Part shown: positions 21,398 through 32,362 of the stretch, piece by piece
Numbering within the stretch: the stretch's first letter is position 1
Layout: every line of letters starts with the position of its first letter
DNA from: an uncultured Colwellia sp.
GTDB lineage: Bacteria; Pseudomonadota; Gammaproteobacteria; Enterobacterales; Alteromonadaceae
Assembly (NCBI GenBank): GCA_913061475.1
Contig: CAJXUN010000015.1
Span: forward strand, 1 to 64,000
Direction: 5' to 3'
DNA: 64,000 bases
Position numbers and translations under genes: made by a program
Notes under the pieces: model-generated
What the model was told of the DNA's origin: nothing
Database searches by the model: none
Seen by the model: only the letters and a program-made list of their open reading frames with translations

Positions 21398-23485
21398 ATG
21401 TCTAAATTAAAATCATTAGTGGCGTTGGTATCGCTTGCGAGCGTCAGCGCGTTTGCTAACAATGTTATTACTATCGATGATATTGCTAATATCAAATCTA
21501 TACGTGACAGTGTCATTAGCCCTAGTGGCGATTATGTTGCTTATACCCGTTCGCTACCACGAGAGCTCTATGTTGACAAACATGGTGCCAACTATAGTGA
21601 ACTTTTTATTAGTGACGCTAAGGGTAATGAGCGAGCGTTTATTTCCGGTAAGGTAAACGTTGGCGCATTGGAGTGGTCAGCAGACGGTAAGTATGTTTAC
21701 TTTTTAGCAAAATTTAAAGACGAAAAGTTCACTCAGCTTTACCGCATCCCTGTCGATGGGGGTGAACGCCAGAAAGTATTGGCTTTAAAAGAAAGCTCAA
21801 TTAGTCGTTATGATATTAGCCCCAACGCTAAACAAGTGGCACTATTAGCGATGCCAGCAAAAGATAAGTCTGAGAAGAAACTTAAGGATTTGGGCTTCAA
21901 AGCTGAAGTATACGAAATGGGGCTGGAAAATAAACAATTGTTTGTCACAGACCTAGCTTTGCAAGATAAGGCTGTGGTCTTAGATGCGCTCAATATTGCG
22001 GGTTTTGTTAGTGATATGAATTGGTCAGCTGATAATAAGCAGCTATTAGTGAAAACTCAGCCAACAGCATTAATAGACGACTCATACACTAAAGCCCAAT
22101 GGCACGTTATGAATCTTGCACAGCAACAAGTGACTATGTCGATTGCTACCGAAGGTAAGTTGGGTAATGCCGAATTCTCTTATAATGGCCAACACATAGC
22201 GGTGATTGGTGCACAAGATAAACATGATCCCGCGACTGGCCGCTTATATTTAGCGGATGTTAAAACCGGTGCAATCAAAGATTGGCTGCCCAATTTTGCT
22301 GGTCATGTCAGCGATATCCAATGGTCGCATAAAAGTAATACCTTGAATTTTATCGCACAAGTGGGTACTGAAAGTATTATCGCTAACATTAAACCAAACA
22401 GTAATAGCTATAAAACTCAGGTCAAAGCGGGACAAATAATTGCCTCGACATTATCTATATCAAACTCTGATAAAACTTTGTCAGTTAAAGGTCATACCGC
22501 TAAACATCCGAATGAAAGCTTTCTTATTCGTGGTAAAAAATTAACCAAAATCACCAACTCTAACCCCTGGTTAGAAAATAAGCGTTTTGCTAAACAAGAA
22601 TCTATCACGATAAAAGCCCGTGACGGCGTCGACGTTGGCGGTATTCTGGTATATCCACTTGATTATCAAGCCGGTCAGCGTTATCCATTGATCATGCAAG
22701 TGCATGGTGGACCTGAAAGTCATGAAAAAAATGGTTGGGTAACCGCTTACTCAAAACCAGGTCAAATGGGCGCAGCACGTGGTTATGCTGTGTTTTATCC
22801 TAATTATCGAGGCTCTACGGGTAAAGGTGTGGAGTACTCTAAACTAGGCCAAAATGATTATGCTGGCGCTGAGTTTGATGATTTAGTCGATATGAAGCAA
22901 CACTTAGTTGAAATGGGTTTAGTAGATAGCAAGCGTGTCGGTATTACTGGAGGGTCCTACGGTGGCTATGCCTCTGCTTGGGCCGCAACTAAGTTGACTG
23001 AACATTTTGCCGCCAGTGTTATGTTTGTCGGCATTTCAAACCAATTATCTAAGTTTGGTACTACCGATATTTCTAACGAAATGCACTTAGTGCATGCGCG
23101 TTCTTATCCTTGGGATAAATGGCAATATTACCTAGAGCGCAGTCCTATTTATTGGGCGCATCAGTCTAAAACACCTTTGCTTATTATGCATGGTAAAGAT
23201 GATCCGCGTGTACATCCTGCTCAGTCGATGGAAATGTATCGCTATATGAAAGTACAAGGCAAAGATGTGCGATTAGTATATTACCCAGGTGAGGGCCATG
23301 GTAATCGTAAAGCAGCAGCGCAATATGATTATAGTTTGCGTTTAATGCGCTGGATGGATAACTACTTAATCGATGGCAATAAAGAAATGCCAGATTATAA
23401 ATTAGACCATAAAGCTAAGCTTAAGGCTAAAACAGCCGAAGCTAAAAAAGCTCAGGAAAGTGAAGAGAGTGAAAGCGACAAGTAG
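21398..23485 (+). CDS. Secreted S9 family peptidase (DPP/acylaminoacyl type)
   Basis: This 695-residue serine peptidase has a signal peptide (MSKLKSLVALVSLASVSAFA) and a WD-like propeller region. The C-terminal Peptidase_S9 hydrolase has nucleophile S520 in GGSYGGYA, then MHGKDDPRVHPAQS (Asp) and PGEGHGN (His). The chosen start has GAGGAAG five to eight bases upstream; the upstream ATG at 21368 would add ten hydrophobic residues without a ribosome site. The C-terminus is a charged lysine/glutamate tail. It probably degrades peptides in the periplasm. Confidence 0.92.
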   Translation: MSKLKSLVALVSLASVSAFANNVITIDDIANIKSIRDSVISPSGDYVAYTRSLPRELYVDKHGANYSELFISDAKGNERAFISGKVNVGALEWSADGKYVYFLAKFKDEKFTQLYRIPVDGGERQKVLALKESSISRYDISPNAKQVALLAMPAKDKSEKKLKDLGFKAEVYEMGLENKQLFVTDLALQDKAVVLDALNIAGFVSDMNWSADNKQLLVKTQPTALIDDSYTKAQWHVMNLAQQQVTMSIATEGKLGNAEFSYNGQHIAVIGAQDKHDPATGRLYLADVKTGAIKDWLPNFAGHVSDIQWSHKSNTLNFIAQVGTESIIANIKPNSNSYKTQVKAGQIIASTLSISNSDKTLSVKGHTAKHPNESFLIRGKKLTKITNSNPWLENKRFAKQESITIKARDGVDVGGILVYPLDYQAGQRYPLIMQVHGGPESHEKNGWVTAYSKPGQMGAARGYAVFYPNYRGSTGKGVEYSKLGQNDYAGAEFDDLVDMKQHLVEMGLVDSKRVGITGGSYGGYASAWAATKLTEHFAASVMFVGISNQLSKFGTTDISNEMHLVHARSYPWDKWQYYLERSPIYWAHQSKTPLLIMHGKDDPRVHPAQSMEMYRYMKVQGKDVRLVYYPGEGHGNRKAAAQYDYSLRLMRWMDNYLIDGNKEMPDYKLDHKAKLKAKTAEAKKAQESEESESDK

Positions 23486-23514
23486 CGCTAATGAGTTAAT
23501 GTGCTAGCTGAGTC

Positions 23515-23551
23515 AAAAGCCCGATATTAATTAATAATATCGGGCTTTTTT
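23515..23551. terminator. Strong bidirectional terminator
   Basis: AAAGCCCGATATTA pairs with TAATATCGGGCTTT around a short loop, with A and T runs on the two sides. It lies between the peptidase gene and the convergent cydB. Confidence 0.9.
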
Positions 23552-23579
23552 ATAGATGACTTACGCTAACATCTTGTTA

Positions 23580-24581
23580 TTAGTAATTGAGCTTGGTGGT
23601 TTTCCCCCAGAACACCTTATAAGAAAATATAGTGTAAGCTGCGATCATGGGTAGCACCACTGCAGCCCCGACAAAGATAATCCATAATGATTCCCTTGCA
23701 CTAGCGGCTTCAAATATGGTTACTTTAAATGGTACAACATAAGGGTAAAAGCTGTAGGCTAAACCACAGAAACAAAGCATAAATAACATTATTGCCGCTA
23801 GAAACGGGTACCAACAACCTATGTCATTCTCCATTGGCACTTTAGTTAAATAGATGTGCACGGTGATAAAGGTAAAGCCAAATAAAAGCGTAATGGGCAC
23901 AAGCATTAATACTTGAATACCACCTAACCACTTATCCATGATTTGTTGATCGATTAACAGGTTGGTAATACAGACGGTAATAATACCAATAGCCATTAAA
24001 ATATTGGTTATTTTTGCCCATTTAGCTGCTTTACGTTGCAGCTCTCCTTCGGTTTTCATTACCAACCAGGCGGCACCAATAAAACAATAGCCAGCAGTAA
24101 CACAAACCGCTGACAAAATTGAAAAGCCAATGGTTAACCATGAATCATCAAATGCCGTGATATAACGCCCCAACATATAACCTTGGGATAATGTTGCTAA
24201 TAATGACCCGAACTTGAAGGCATAATCCCACTTATGTTTATCAGTGCTCGGTGCTTTGGTACGAAAGTCGAATGATACACCGCGTAAAATTAATCCAGCC
24301 AACATAACCGCGGTTGGTAAGTACAAGGCTTGAAAAATAATGGAATGGGCTTTAGGAAAAGCAATCAATAATAAGCCTATCGCCATCACGAGCCATGTTT
24401 CATTGGCATCCCAAAATGGCCCGATAGAATAGATCATAGTATCGCGCTGCTGTGGATTGTCTAATGGCAATAGCACACCAACACCGAGATCATAACCATC
24501 GAGTATCGCGTAAATTAAAAATGACAGTCCCATTAAGCCAATAAAAACCATGGGTAGCCAGTCTATAGTTGCAGTTGTCAT
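23580..24581 (-). CDS. cydB: Cytochrome bd ubiquinol oxidase subunit II (CioB-like)
   Basis: This 333-residue integral membrane protein is the second subunit of the cytochrome bd-type quinol oxidase. The opening MVFIGLMGLSFLIYAILDGYDLGVGVLLP and the segment GPFWDANETWLVMA are diagnostic of CydB/CioB. Eight or more transmembrane segments are apparent. It overlaps the upstream cydA stop by one base (TAATG), so the two subunits are translationally coupled. Confidence 0.94.
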   Translation of the reverse strand: MTTATIDWLPMVFIGLMGLSFLIYAILDGYDLGVGVLLPLDNPQQRDTMIYSIGPFWDANETWLVMAIGLLLIAFPKAHSIIFQALYLPTAVMLAGLILRGVSFDFRTKAPSTDKHKWDYAFKFGSLLATLSQGYMLGRYITAFDDSWLTIGFSILSAVCVTAGYCFIGAAWLVMKTEGELQRKAAKWAKITNILMAIGIITVCITNLLIDQQIMDKWLGGIQVLMLVPITLLFGFTFITVHIYLTKVPMENDIGCWYPFLAAIMLFMLCFCGLAYSFYPYVVPFKVTIFEAASARESLWIIFVGAAVVLPMIAAYTIFSYKVFWGKTTKLNY

Positions 24582-25990
24582 TATTTATCTCCTTCAGCGG
24601 TTACACGTGAGGTAATGTCATTTTCCGGCGCAGATAGGTTGTCGACCATCGTTGCATTTGATTGCTCTAATATGACCGCACGATTGGCCATAACAAATAA
24701 AGTACGTATATAAGCAATCAACAAAAAGCCATAAATAACCAAATATAAGGTTAACGACAGCGCAATGTCTTCAGGTGGTGTGGTGGTTACGGCATCTTTA
24801 GTGCGTAATATGCCGGTAACAAGATAAGGTTGTCGGCCAATTTCAGTAACGTACCAACCGGCTAATGTTGCTAGCCAACCAGAAAACGTCATAGCAATAC
24901 CGGTTTTTAGTAACCAAGTTGGATATTGTTTTTTGATGACAAATTTATAAGTGGCTAGCCAAGAAAATAGCAGCATTAACATACCAATACCGATCATAAT
25001 ACGAAAGCTGAAAAACACCGGAGCAACAGGGGGATGTTGGCCGATAAAGTCGTTTAGGCCTTTGATTTCGCCTTGCGGATCATGGGTTAAAATAATACTG
25101 GCTAAATTTGGTACTTTAATTTCGAAATGATTTTCACGTTTTTCTTGGTCAGGCAAGGCGAATAACAATAACGGCACACCGCTATCAGTTTGCCAAACAC
25201 CTTCCATTGCCGCAACTTTTGCTGGTTGATGCTTAAAGGTATTTAGACCGTGTAAATCACCAACAAAAATTTGTATTGGGATCAAAACCGCAGCCAAGGT
25301 GACTGAAAAATTAAGCGCTTGTTTTACTGATTTTTTATTGTCACCTTTAACTAATCGGTAAGCGGATATGCCGGCAATTAGAAAAGCGGAAGTCAACCCC
25401 GAGGCCAACAACATATGGGCTAAACGGTAGGGCATTGAAGGGTTAAATATAACCTCAAACCAACTTGTGACATGTGCTACACCATCGATCATTTCGAAAC
25501 CAGCCGGTGTTTGCATCCATGAGTCGAGTGATAAAATCCAAAATGCTGACAGCGTGGTACCAAAAGAAACTAAAACCGTTGCCATGGTATGCACTCGGTT
25601 AGATACTCGGTCCATGCCAAACAGCATAATGGAAAGAAATGACGCTTCTAAAAAGAACGCGGTCATGACTTCATAGCCGAGTAATGGTCCGGCAATATTC
25701 CCGACGGTTTCCATATAGCCGGGCCAATTAGTGCCAAATTGGAACGACATGGTAATGCCGCTTACCACACCAATAGCAAAGGTTAGGGCGAATATTCGCA
25801 CCCAAAAACGATAGACGCGTAACCAGCTTTCATCTTGGGTTTGGTTAAAGCGCACTTTAAAAAATAGCAATATCCAACATAAGGCGATATTGATGGTAGG
25901 AAATAAAATATGAAAACTAATATTGGCAGCAAATTGGATGCGTGAAAGCATGAAACTTGTGTCATTAGCAATAGCTGCTGCATCTAACAC
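24581..25990 (-). CDS. cydA: Cytochrome bd ubiquinol oxidase subunit I (CioA-like)
   Basis: This 469-residue subunit carries the haems and the quinol site and reduces O2 to water without proton pumping. It shows SRIQFAANISFHILFPTINIALCW with the haem-ligand His, FQFGTNWPGYMETVGNIAGPLLGYEV and the GRQPY segment (TEIGRQPYLV). It is shorter than the E. coli CydA of about 520 residues because the Q-loop insert is missing, which is the feature of the cyanide-insensitive (Cio) branch. A putative regulator gene lies immediately upstream on the same strand. Confidence 0.93.
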   Translation of the reverse strand: MLDAAAIANDTSFMLSRIQFAANISFHILFPTINIALCWILLFFKVRFNQTQDESWLRVYRFWVRIFALTFAIGVVSGITMSFQFGTNWPGYMETVGNIAGPLLGYEVMTAFFLEASFLSIMLFGMDRVSNRVHTMATVLVSFGTTLSAFWILSLDSWMQTPAGFEMIDGVAHVTSWFEVIFNPSMPYRLAHMLLASGLTSAFLIAGISAYRLVKGDNKKSVKQALNFSVTLAAVLIPIQIFVGDLHGLNTFKHQPAKVAAMEGVWQTDSGVPLLLFALPDQEKRENHFEIKVPNLASIILTHDPQGEIKGLNDFIGQHPPVAPVFFSFRIMIGIGMLMLLFSWLATYKFVIKKQYPTWLLKTGIAMTFSGWLATLAGWYVTEIGRQPYLVTGILRTKDAVTTTPPEDIALSLTLYLVIYGFLLIAYIRTLFVMANRAVILEQSNATMVDNLSAPENDITSRVTAEGDK

Positions 25991-26057
25991 GTGATGTACT
26001 CCACTTTTAAGGTTATGTTGAATTTTGACAGGTTTTAACGCATTGAGCGCAAAGTTG

Positions 26058-26600
26058 TTATCGTAGTAATAATTTATCTTTTACATCTAAAATTTTGCTA
26101 ATGCCTTCACCCAATTTGAGTAAAGCGGATAGCTTTTCTGATGACATGCCCTGCATTTCATTGGTCCACAATGTCACCATTTCCATTAAGTCATGCATCT
26201 GCTTAACACGCATTTGCGTATACTCGTCTGACTCATTACTTGGCTGTTCCATTAGGGCGTCGCGCAATGTTGATAATGTAGGGTCTAGTTCGCGCTTTCT
26301 ACGCTCTACAACTAACGTGCGAGCAATTTCCCAGATGTCACTTGGCGCTGAAAAGTATTCTTTTCTATCGCCGGGTATATGATGTAGCTTGATTAGGTTC
26401 CATGACTTAAGTTCTTTCAAACCCATGCTGACATTGGAACGTGATATTTGTAATGCTTCGCTGATCTGGTCGGCATTGAGAGGCGCCTCGGTCAGTACAA
26501 TAACTGCGTACATTTGTCCCAGTGTGCGGTTTAACCCCCAACGTGAACCCATTTCACCAAAGTGAAGTACTAGCGATTGCGTCATAGCTGTTATTTTCAT
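26058..26600 (-). CDS. GbsR/MarR-family transcriptional regulator
   Basis: This 180-residue DNA-binding protein has a winged helix-turn-helix: LNADQISEALQISRSNVSMGLKELKSWNLI (helices and recognition helix) and the wing IKLHHIPGDRKEYFSA. The opening FGEMGSRWGLNRTLGQMYA is typical of the GbsR-like branch. It lies 67 bases upstream of cydA on the same strand, so it may be co-transcribed with and control the bd oxidase; this is an inference from position. The signal it senses is unknown. AAAGG precedes the start by nine bases. Confidence 0.85.
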   Translation of the reverse strand: MKITAMTQSLVLHFGEMGSRWGLNRTLGQMYAVIVLTEAPLNADQISEALQISRSNVSMGLKELKSWNLIKLHHIPGDRKEYFSAPSDIWEIARTLVVERRKRELDPTLSTLRDALMEQPSNESDEYTQMRVKQMHDLMEMVTLWTNEMQGMSSEKLSALLKLGEGISKILDVKDKLLLR

Positions 26601-26790
26601 AATTACAGGCCTTTCTGAATTTTCAGTAATTTGTGAAAATTGTAATCCTTTTTTGATCTAAGTCAAGCTTTTGCGTGGGTAAAAAACGAGCTTTTAGTGA
26701 TTTTTGTCACAGAAGGTTATAGAAAATTGATGATGCTATATAGGGGGGAGCTAGGAGAGGTAGTTTAAGATGATATGAAATTAGGCACAA

Positions 26791-26816
26791 AAAATGGCTA
26801 CTTAGGTAGCCATTTT
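26791..26816 (-). terminator. Terminator of the chemotaxis receptor gene
   Basis: AAAATGGCTAC pairs perfectly with GTAGCCATTTT around a four-base loop, downstream of the minus-strand gene that ends at 26852. Confidence 0.8.
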
Positions 26817-26851
26817 AGTAAGTAATAACTTGCAAAAATAAGGTGTAATGA

Positions 26852-28390
26852 TTAACTAAAGTTGGTGCTAAGCCTTTCAATAGCTTCTGCATTTTTATTA
26901 ACTTCTGTGCTTTTTCTCGACACATCTGCCGCTAATTGAGTGTTACGTTGAGATATATTGTCAATATTGTGAATGCCTTCTGTGATTTGTTCGGCAACCA
27001 CGCTTTGCTCCTCTGATGCGGTAGCAATTTGCGCGGTCATATCATTAACATTTTGAATATTATCAATAATGGTTTGCATGGCTTGCTTAATGGTTTTGGA
27101 TTCTGCAGAACATTCGTCAGCATTGGTTTTGTTGCTTAACATGACTTGGTTCCAAGCCTTTAAGGTATTTTGTAATTCAGTCACTGAGACTTGAATTTGC
27201 TCTGTAGCACTTTGTGTTCTACTGGCTAAGGTTCTAACTTCATCTGCAACAACAGCAAAACCTCGACCCTGTTCACCTGCTCTTGCTGCCTCGATGGCAG
27301 CATTTAAGGCTAGGAGGTTGGTTTGATCCGCAATACCTTGGATTTCACTCATTACCGTTGATATTTTATCAACATCACCGACTAATTCATTGGCATTATT
27401 GGCGGCATTTTCAACATCCATGGCCAATTGATTAATTTTCTTTTCACTTTTTTCAATCGTCGCTATATTTTGCAGACAATCGTTTTGTACTTCTTCAACT
27501 TTATCATGTGCTAGCGTGGTACTTTTGCTGACATCAATAATTGTCGCGCTCATTTGCGTGATCGCCGTAGCAAACTGGCCAATATGATCATTTTCTTCTT
27601 GAATACTTGTCAGCATCTCGTCTGATGTTTGAGCAAGCTCATCAGCAAGTTTTGCTAGCCTTCTACCTGAATCGTTACTTCGCCCTAACACGGTTTTTAT
27701 TCTTGCTTTATAGAGCTCTGCCGGGTAATTAATAATATTAAGAATACCTTTGCCTAAGTAAACGTGTCGTGACGGACTATCAAACAGTCGTTTTGTTTGC
27801 GTTAAGTAGTTTGGAATTCGTATCAATTCTTCCGAAAAAATTGTTATGATTAAAGCTAGGCATGCTAATAAAATTAAGGTTGAGGTAGTAGTACCTACGA
27901 GCATCCAATCGATTGCAATTGCCGAGATAACACAAGCAAGTGCGGTTAAGCGTTTAAGCATGATATTGGCATGCAAATCTACTAGGGGCTTGTTGTTATT
28001 TAGCTTGTCGTACATTGCTTGTGCGCGTATTTTTTGTTGCTCGGTCGGGAAAGCTCTAACTGACTGATACCCGGATATTTTACCGTCTTCAACTATCGGG
28101 GTTACATAGGCGTCTACCCAATAGTAATCACCATTTTTACAACGGTTCTTCACCATACCCCGCCAGGAGTCGCCACGCTTTAACTTATCCCACATATCTT
28201 TAAATGCGGCTTTGGGCATATCAGGGTGGCGGACAATGTTGTGATGCTGGCCAATTAATTCTTCTAAGCTGTACCCGGCTATTTCACAAAACTCAGGGTT
28301 AGCGTAGGTAATGGTGCCGTTTAAGTCGGTGGTAGAAACAAGTTGTTCTTGTTCGGTAAAGGTACGTTCGATCGTGGTGATATGAGTCAT
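26852..28390 (-). CDS. Methyl-accepting chemotaxis protein with PAS domain (Aer-like)
   Basis: This 512-residue receptor starts with a PAS domain (residues 10-115, [20 protein letters not shown] ... [21 protein letters not shown]) that in Aer proteins binds FAD and senses redox state. One or two membrane segments follow at about 150-190. The C-terminal signalling domain contains the conserved hairpin tip [20 protein letters not shown], which contacts CheA/CheW. There is no periplasmic ligand domain, so sensing is cytoplasmic. It is a single-gene unit. Confidence 0.93.
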   Translation of the reverse strand: MTHITTIERTFTEQEQLVSTTDLNGTITYANPEFCEIAGYSLEELIGQHHNIVRHPDMPKAAFKDMWDKLKRGDSWRGMVKNRCKNGDYYWVDAYVTPIVEDGKISGYQSVRAFPTEQQKIRAQAMYDKLNNNKPLVDLHANIMLKRLTALACVISAIAIDWMLVGTTTSTLILLACLALIITIFSEELIRIPNYLTQTKRLFDSPSRHVYLGKGILNIINYPAELYKARIKTVLGRSNDSGRRLAKLADELAQTSDEMLTSIQEENDHIGQFATAITQMSATIIDVSKSTTLAHDKVEEVQNDCLQNIATIEKSEKKINQLAMDVENAANNANELVGDVDKISTVMSEIQGIADQTNLLALNAAIEAARAGEQGRGFAVVADEVRTLASRTQSATEQIQVSVTELQNTLKAWNQVMLSNKTNADECSAESKTIKQAMQTIIDNIQNVNDMTAQIATASEEQSVVAEQITEGIHNIDNISQRNTQLAADVSRKSTEVNKNAEAIERLSTNFS

Positions 28391-28582
28391 AATTTCATCG
28401 TCCCTGATAAAAATGTATTAATAGAAATTTATTCATTCAATATAGGTGATGTAAATCAAATTTTACAGCAGATTTATCGAAAAATTGTAATCAAATTGTA
28501 ACTGCTTATATGCCGATTGTTGGCATTTAAATTACGGGCGGCAATAGACAGTACTGTGTAGGTCTTATATTTTTAACTGACT

Positions 28583-28619
28583 AAAAAGGCTCCTGAAAAG
28601 TTATCATGAGCCTTTTTTT
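28583..28619 (-). terminator. Terminator of fbp
   Basis: AAAAAGGCTC pairs with GAGCCTTTTT around a 15-base loop, immediately downstream of the minus-strand fbp. Confidence 0.8.
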
Positions 28620-28636
28620 GGGGGATTAGTATTAGG

Positions 28637-29605
28637 TTATTTGTAATAACTTAAACAAGCTTCAACTTCATTTTTTGAGCCCATGATCACTTCAACACGT
28701 TGATGTATATCTGTTGGTTCAATATCCATAATACGTCCTTCGCTGGTCATGGCTAAGCCACCCGCTTGTTCAAGTAAGAAGCTCATTGGGTTGGCTTCAT
28801 ACATTAAACGCAATTTATAAGGCTTATCTGGGTTTCTATTATCGCTTGGGTAAGTGAACAGTCCGCCACGACATAAAACACGGTGAATATCACCTACCAT
28901 AGCGGCAATCCAACGCATATTGAAATTTTTACCACGTGGACCTGTGTCACCGGCAAGTAAATCGTTGATATAGTTTTGCATAGGTTTTTGCCAAAAACGC
29001 TGATTTGACATGTTAACAGCAAATTCCTGCGTATCTTGTGGCACTTGAACATTACGCTCAACGAGTAAGTAACCACCATGCGTACGATCTAGCACATAAA
29101 AGTGAGTACCGCGGCCTGTTGTCATCACTAACATGGTTGATGGGCCATAAAGTACATATCCGGCACACACTTGCTTGTTGCCTGATTGCTTAAACATATC
29201 AGGATCGCTCGCATCCATATCTGTTGGCGCTTGATGAATCGAAAAAATAGTACCAATTAGCGAGTTAATATCGATATTTGAACTACCGTCTAAGGGATCA
29301 AATGAAACGATGAATTTACCGTTTGGGTCTCCGGCAACTGAAGTATCTTCTTCTTCAGACGATACCGCCTTAACAAAGCCAGATTCTAATAAAATGTCTT
29401 TAAATAATTCGTTGGCGACAACATCAAGATGCTTTTGCACTTCACCTTGAATATTTTCATCTAAGGTTGAGCCCATAGTGTCACCTAAGTGACCCTGGCT
29501 GACACGAAATGATATTTCTTTAGTGGCAGCTAAAATGGTTTTTATTAATGAAATTAAATCTAATGGTACATTATCTTCACGTAAAGCGGGAGCTAGTCGT
29601 TGCAT
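28637..29605 (-). CDS. fbp: Fructose-1,6-bisphosphatase class I
   Basis: This 322-residue cytosolic enzyme dephosphorylates fructose 1,6-bisphosphate in gluconeogenesis. The metal and substrate motifs are [20 protein letters not shown] and the late [20 protein letters not shown]. Length is usual for the class I enzyme. It is a monocistronic unit, as in relatives. Confidence 0.96.
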   Translation of the reverse strand: MQRLAPALREDNVPLDLISLIKTILAATKEISFRVSQGHLGDTMGSTLDENIQGEVQKHLDVVANELFKDILLESGFVKAVSSEEEDTSVAGDPNGKFIVSFDPLDGSSNIDINSLIGTIFSIHQAPTDMDASDPDMFKQSGNKQVCAGYVLYGPSTMLVMTTGRGTHFYVLDRTHGGYLLVERNVQVPQDTQEFAVNMSNQRFWQKPMQNYINDLLAGDTGPRGKNFNMRWIAAMVGDIHRVLCRGGLFTYPSDNRNPDKPYKLRLMYEANPMSFLLEQAGGLAMTSEGRIMDIEPTDIHQRVEVIMGSKNEVEACLSYYK

Positions 29606-29833
29606 CGGGTTACCTAATTACTTTAAAGTCATACTCTTAATTACAAGAGTGAATTGTATATTGTATTTAATTTTCGATGTAATGATGTACTATCAAGGCA
29701 TCAAAAGTTGCTTTAATTAAACGATAAAGTAACCTTAAAAACGCTTAAGCTTACTTTTAAGTTGATTATAACAAGAATATGAGTATTTTCAGCACTTCTA
29801 ATTATTTAATTTTACAGACTGCAAGGATATAGA

Positions 29834-32269
29834 ATGAATTTTTTCATTAGGGTAATGGTTTTATTTTTCTGCTGCATGTTGTCAGCACAAGCACTGGCGC
29901 AAGCTGAAACAACTTACGCTGAATTTATTAAAGATAAGCAACATCATCAAGGTTACTTTTCTTTTTACCTTGATGATAAAACAGGCAAAGTATTTTTAGA
30001 AATAGAGCACTTTGAAAAAGAATTCCTATTTCAAAGTGGTTTGCCGCATGGCGTTGGCTCTAATGATATTGGTTTAGACCGAGGACAACTTGGTGATACT
30101 CGTTTAGTGCGTTTTGAAAAAGTGGGTGACAAAGTTTTTTTACGTCAACTCAATACCTACTATCGTGCTAATACTGATAATGCGCTGGAAAAACAAGCCG
30201 TTGATGAGGCGTTTGCTAGCTCAATTATTTGGGGTTTTAAAGTCAGTAATAGCTCAAAAGATAACAGTAAAACGCTGATTGACTACACGCCATTCTTATT
30301 GTCAGACATTCATAACTTATCAGTACAGTTACAACGTACTACGCAAGGCAATTATAAGGTTGATGCCTCACGCAGTGGTGTTTATCAAAAACGCAGTAAA
30401 GCCTTTCCAAACAACACTGAATTAGAAGCAACAGTGACTTATAAAGGTAGCAAAGCCGGTGCGCATTTACGTTCTGTTACGCCAGATGCATCTGCTGTAA
30501 CAGTGAATTTACATCATTCATTAATTAAGCTACCTGATGATGGTTATCAAACTCGTAAATTTCATCCTTATAGTGGTTTTTGGGAAAATTCTTACGCCGA
30601 TTATGCCAGCGCTATTGATGAGCCGCTAATAAAGCGCAATATTCCTCGTCATCGATTAATGAAAAAAAATCCGCAAGCAAAAGTAAGTGAAGCTATTGAA
30701 CCTATTATTTATTATCTTGATGCTGGCGTACCTGAGCCGGTAAAAAGTGCCTTACTTGATGGCGCTCGTTGGTGGGATCAAGCATTTGCGGCTATTGGTT
30801 ATAAAAATGCTTTTCAAGTTAAGATGTTACCAAGTGATGCCGATCCGATGGATGTGCGTTATAACGTCATTCAGTGGGTACATCGTGCCACTCGTGGTTG
30901 GTCGTATGGTGCCTCGGTGATTGACCCGCGCACGGGAGAAATTATTAAAGGCCATGTCACATTGGGTTCTTTACGAGTGCGTCAAGATTACTTAATTGCC
31001 CTTGGCTTAACTTCACCGTTTAAAACTACAGATACCGATACCCGTGCGATGAAAGCCATGGCTTTAGCACGTATTCGTCAACTATCAGCACATGAGGTAG
31101 GGCATACCTTAGGTATTGCACATAACTTTGCGGCCAGTGTTAACGACCGCGCATCGGTGATGGATTACCCACACCCGTTAATCACCATTAAAAATGATGA
31201 AATCAGCTTAGAAAATGCCTACGCAACAGATATTGGCGACTGGGATAAATATGTGGTTGCTTATGGTTATGGCGACGTGAGTAAAGAGCAAGAAACACAA
31301 TATTTATCTGAGCTAGTTAATTCAGCCCAGCAACAAGGTTTAGCCTATGTCTCTGATCCTGATGCACGACCTCAATCAGGCGCTCATGCGACAGGACACT
31401 TATGGGACAACGGTAAAGACGCTGCCGCGGAATTAACCCGGGTATTAAAAGTGAGAAAACTCGCTTTAGCTAACTTTGGCTTAAACAGTATTCCTGTTGG
31501 CACGCCAATGTCAGAACTCGAACAAGTACTGGTGCCGATTTATAATTTTCATCGTTTTCAAGTTGAGGCGACAGCTAAACTTATTGCCGGTGTCGACTAT
31601 GGCTATCAATTGCGTAGTGAGCAATTTACAAATCAACAAAAAATGGTTTCAGGCAAGTCACAATATGCCGCCTTGCAAGCTTTATTATTAACTTTGTCGC
31701 CTGACACTTTATCGGTACCTGCTGAAATTACTAGGCTAATTCCGCCTAAAGCTTATGGTTACAGCCGTGATAGAGAAAGCTTTACCAGTAACACAGGACT
31801 AACGTTTGACCCTATTAGTGCTGCCGAGGCTAGTGCCAAACATACCTTGGCATTACTGCTTAATGCTGAACGCCTAGCAAGATTGCAACAGCAAAGTATG
31901 CTTGATAATAATATACCATCAGTAGGGCAGCTATTTACCGAGCTTGTTGATGCAACTTTGCAGTCGGCCCCTAAAAAATCTACTGCTTTGTTAGTACAAC
32001 AACGGGTGAATCAGCAATTGGTTGAGCATTTGTTAGCCTTGTGGCACAGCGAAAACCTAGTAACGGAAGTTAAGGCCGAGGTATATTTAACCTTAACTGA
32101 TTTATCACAATGGTTAACGGATAAGCGCAGTACAAAAAAATACCAAGGCTCACGCGCACAGTTTGCCTTGTTGGCGAATCAAATTAATTACAGTTTGAGT
32201 CATGACAAGATAGCGACGCCAGTATCTAAGATACAGTTACCGCCAGGCTCGCCTATTGGTAGTTATTAA
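29834..32269 (+). CDS. Secreted zinc-dependent metalloprotease (DUF5117/DUF4953-type)
   Basis: This 811-residue protein has a signal peptide (hydrophobic VMVLFFCCMLSAQALA). A DUF5117-like domain covers about residues 80-270. The peptidase part has the metzincin-like zinc motif HEVGHTLGIAH with H420, H424 and H430 as ligands and E421 as catalytic base, followed by VMDYPHP as a Met-turn candidate. The C-terminal 350 residues are helical. Such proteins are common in marine Bacteroidetes and Gammaproteobacteria and are probably periplasmic or outer-membrane-associated. Substrate unknown. Confidence 0.88.
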   Translation: MNFFIRVMVLFFCCMLSAQALAQAETTYAEFIKDKQHHQGYFSFYLDDKTGKVFLEIEHFEKEFLFQSGLPHGVGSNDIGLDRGQLGDTRLVRFEKVGDKVFLRQLNTYYRANTDNALEKQAVDEAFASSIIWGFKVSNSSKDNSKTLIDYTPFLLSDIHNLSVQLQRTTQGNYKVDASRSGVYQKRSKAFPNNTELEATVTYKGSKAGAHLRSVTPDASAVTVNLHHSLIKLPDDGYQTRKFHPYSGFWENSYADYASAIDEPLIKRNIPRHRLMKKNPQAKVSEAIEPIIYYLDAGVPEPVKSALLDGARWWDQAFAAIGYKNAFQVKMLPSDADPMDVRYNVIQWVHRATRGWSYGASVIDPRTGEIIKGHVTLGSLRVRQDYLIALGLTSPFKTTDTDTRAMKAMALARIRQLSAHEVGHTLGIAHNFAASVNDRASVMDYPHPLITIKNDEISLENAYATDIGDWDKYVVAYGYGDVSKEQETQYLSELVNSAQQQGLAYVSDPDARPQSGAHATGHLWDNGKDAAAELTRVLKVRKLALANFGLNSIPVGTPMSELEQVLVPIYNFHRFQVEATAKLIAGVDYGYQLRSEQFTNQQKMVSGKSQYAALQALLLTLSPDTLSVPAEITRLIPPKAYGYSRDRESFTSNTGLTFDPISAAEASAKHTLALLLNAERLARLQQQSMLDNNIPSVGQLFTELVDATLQSAPKKSTALLVQQRVNQQLVEHLLALWHSENLVTEVKAEVYLTLTDLSQWLTDKRSTKKYQGSRAQFALLANQINYSLSHDKIATPVSKIQLPPGSPIGSY

Positions 32270-32362
32270 TTTTTAGCGTTTAGACGACAACGATTCGGCT
32301 AGTAACAACACTTACTTTAAAAGTTAATTTAGGGGGGAGTTGTTATAGCCGCAGGACAATAA

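Noticed and set aside
25990-26057. FNR or ArcA box ahead of cydA
   Set aside because: I found no TTGAT-N4-ATCAA or similar match in the short upstream region.
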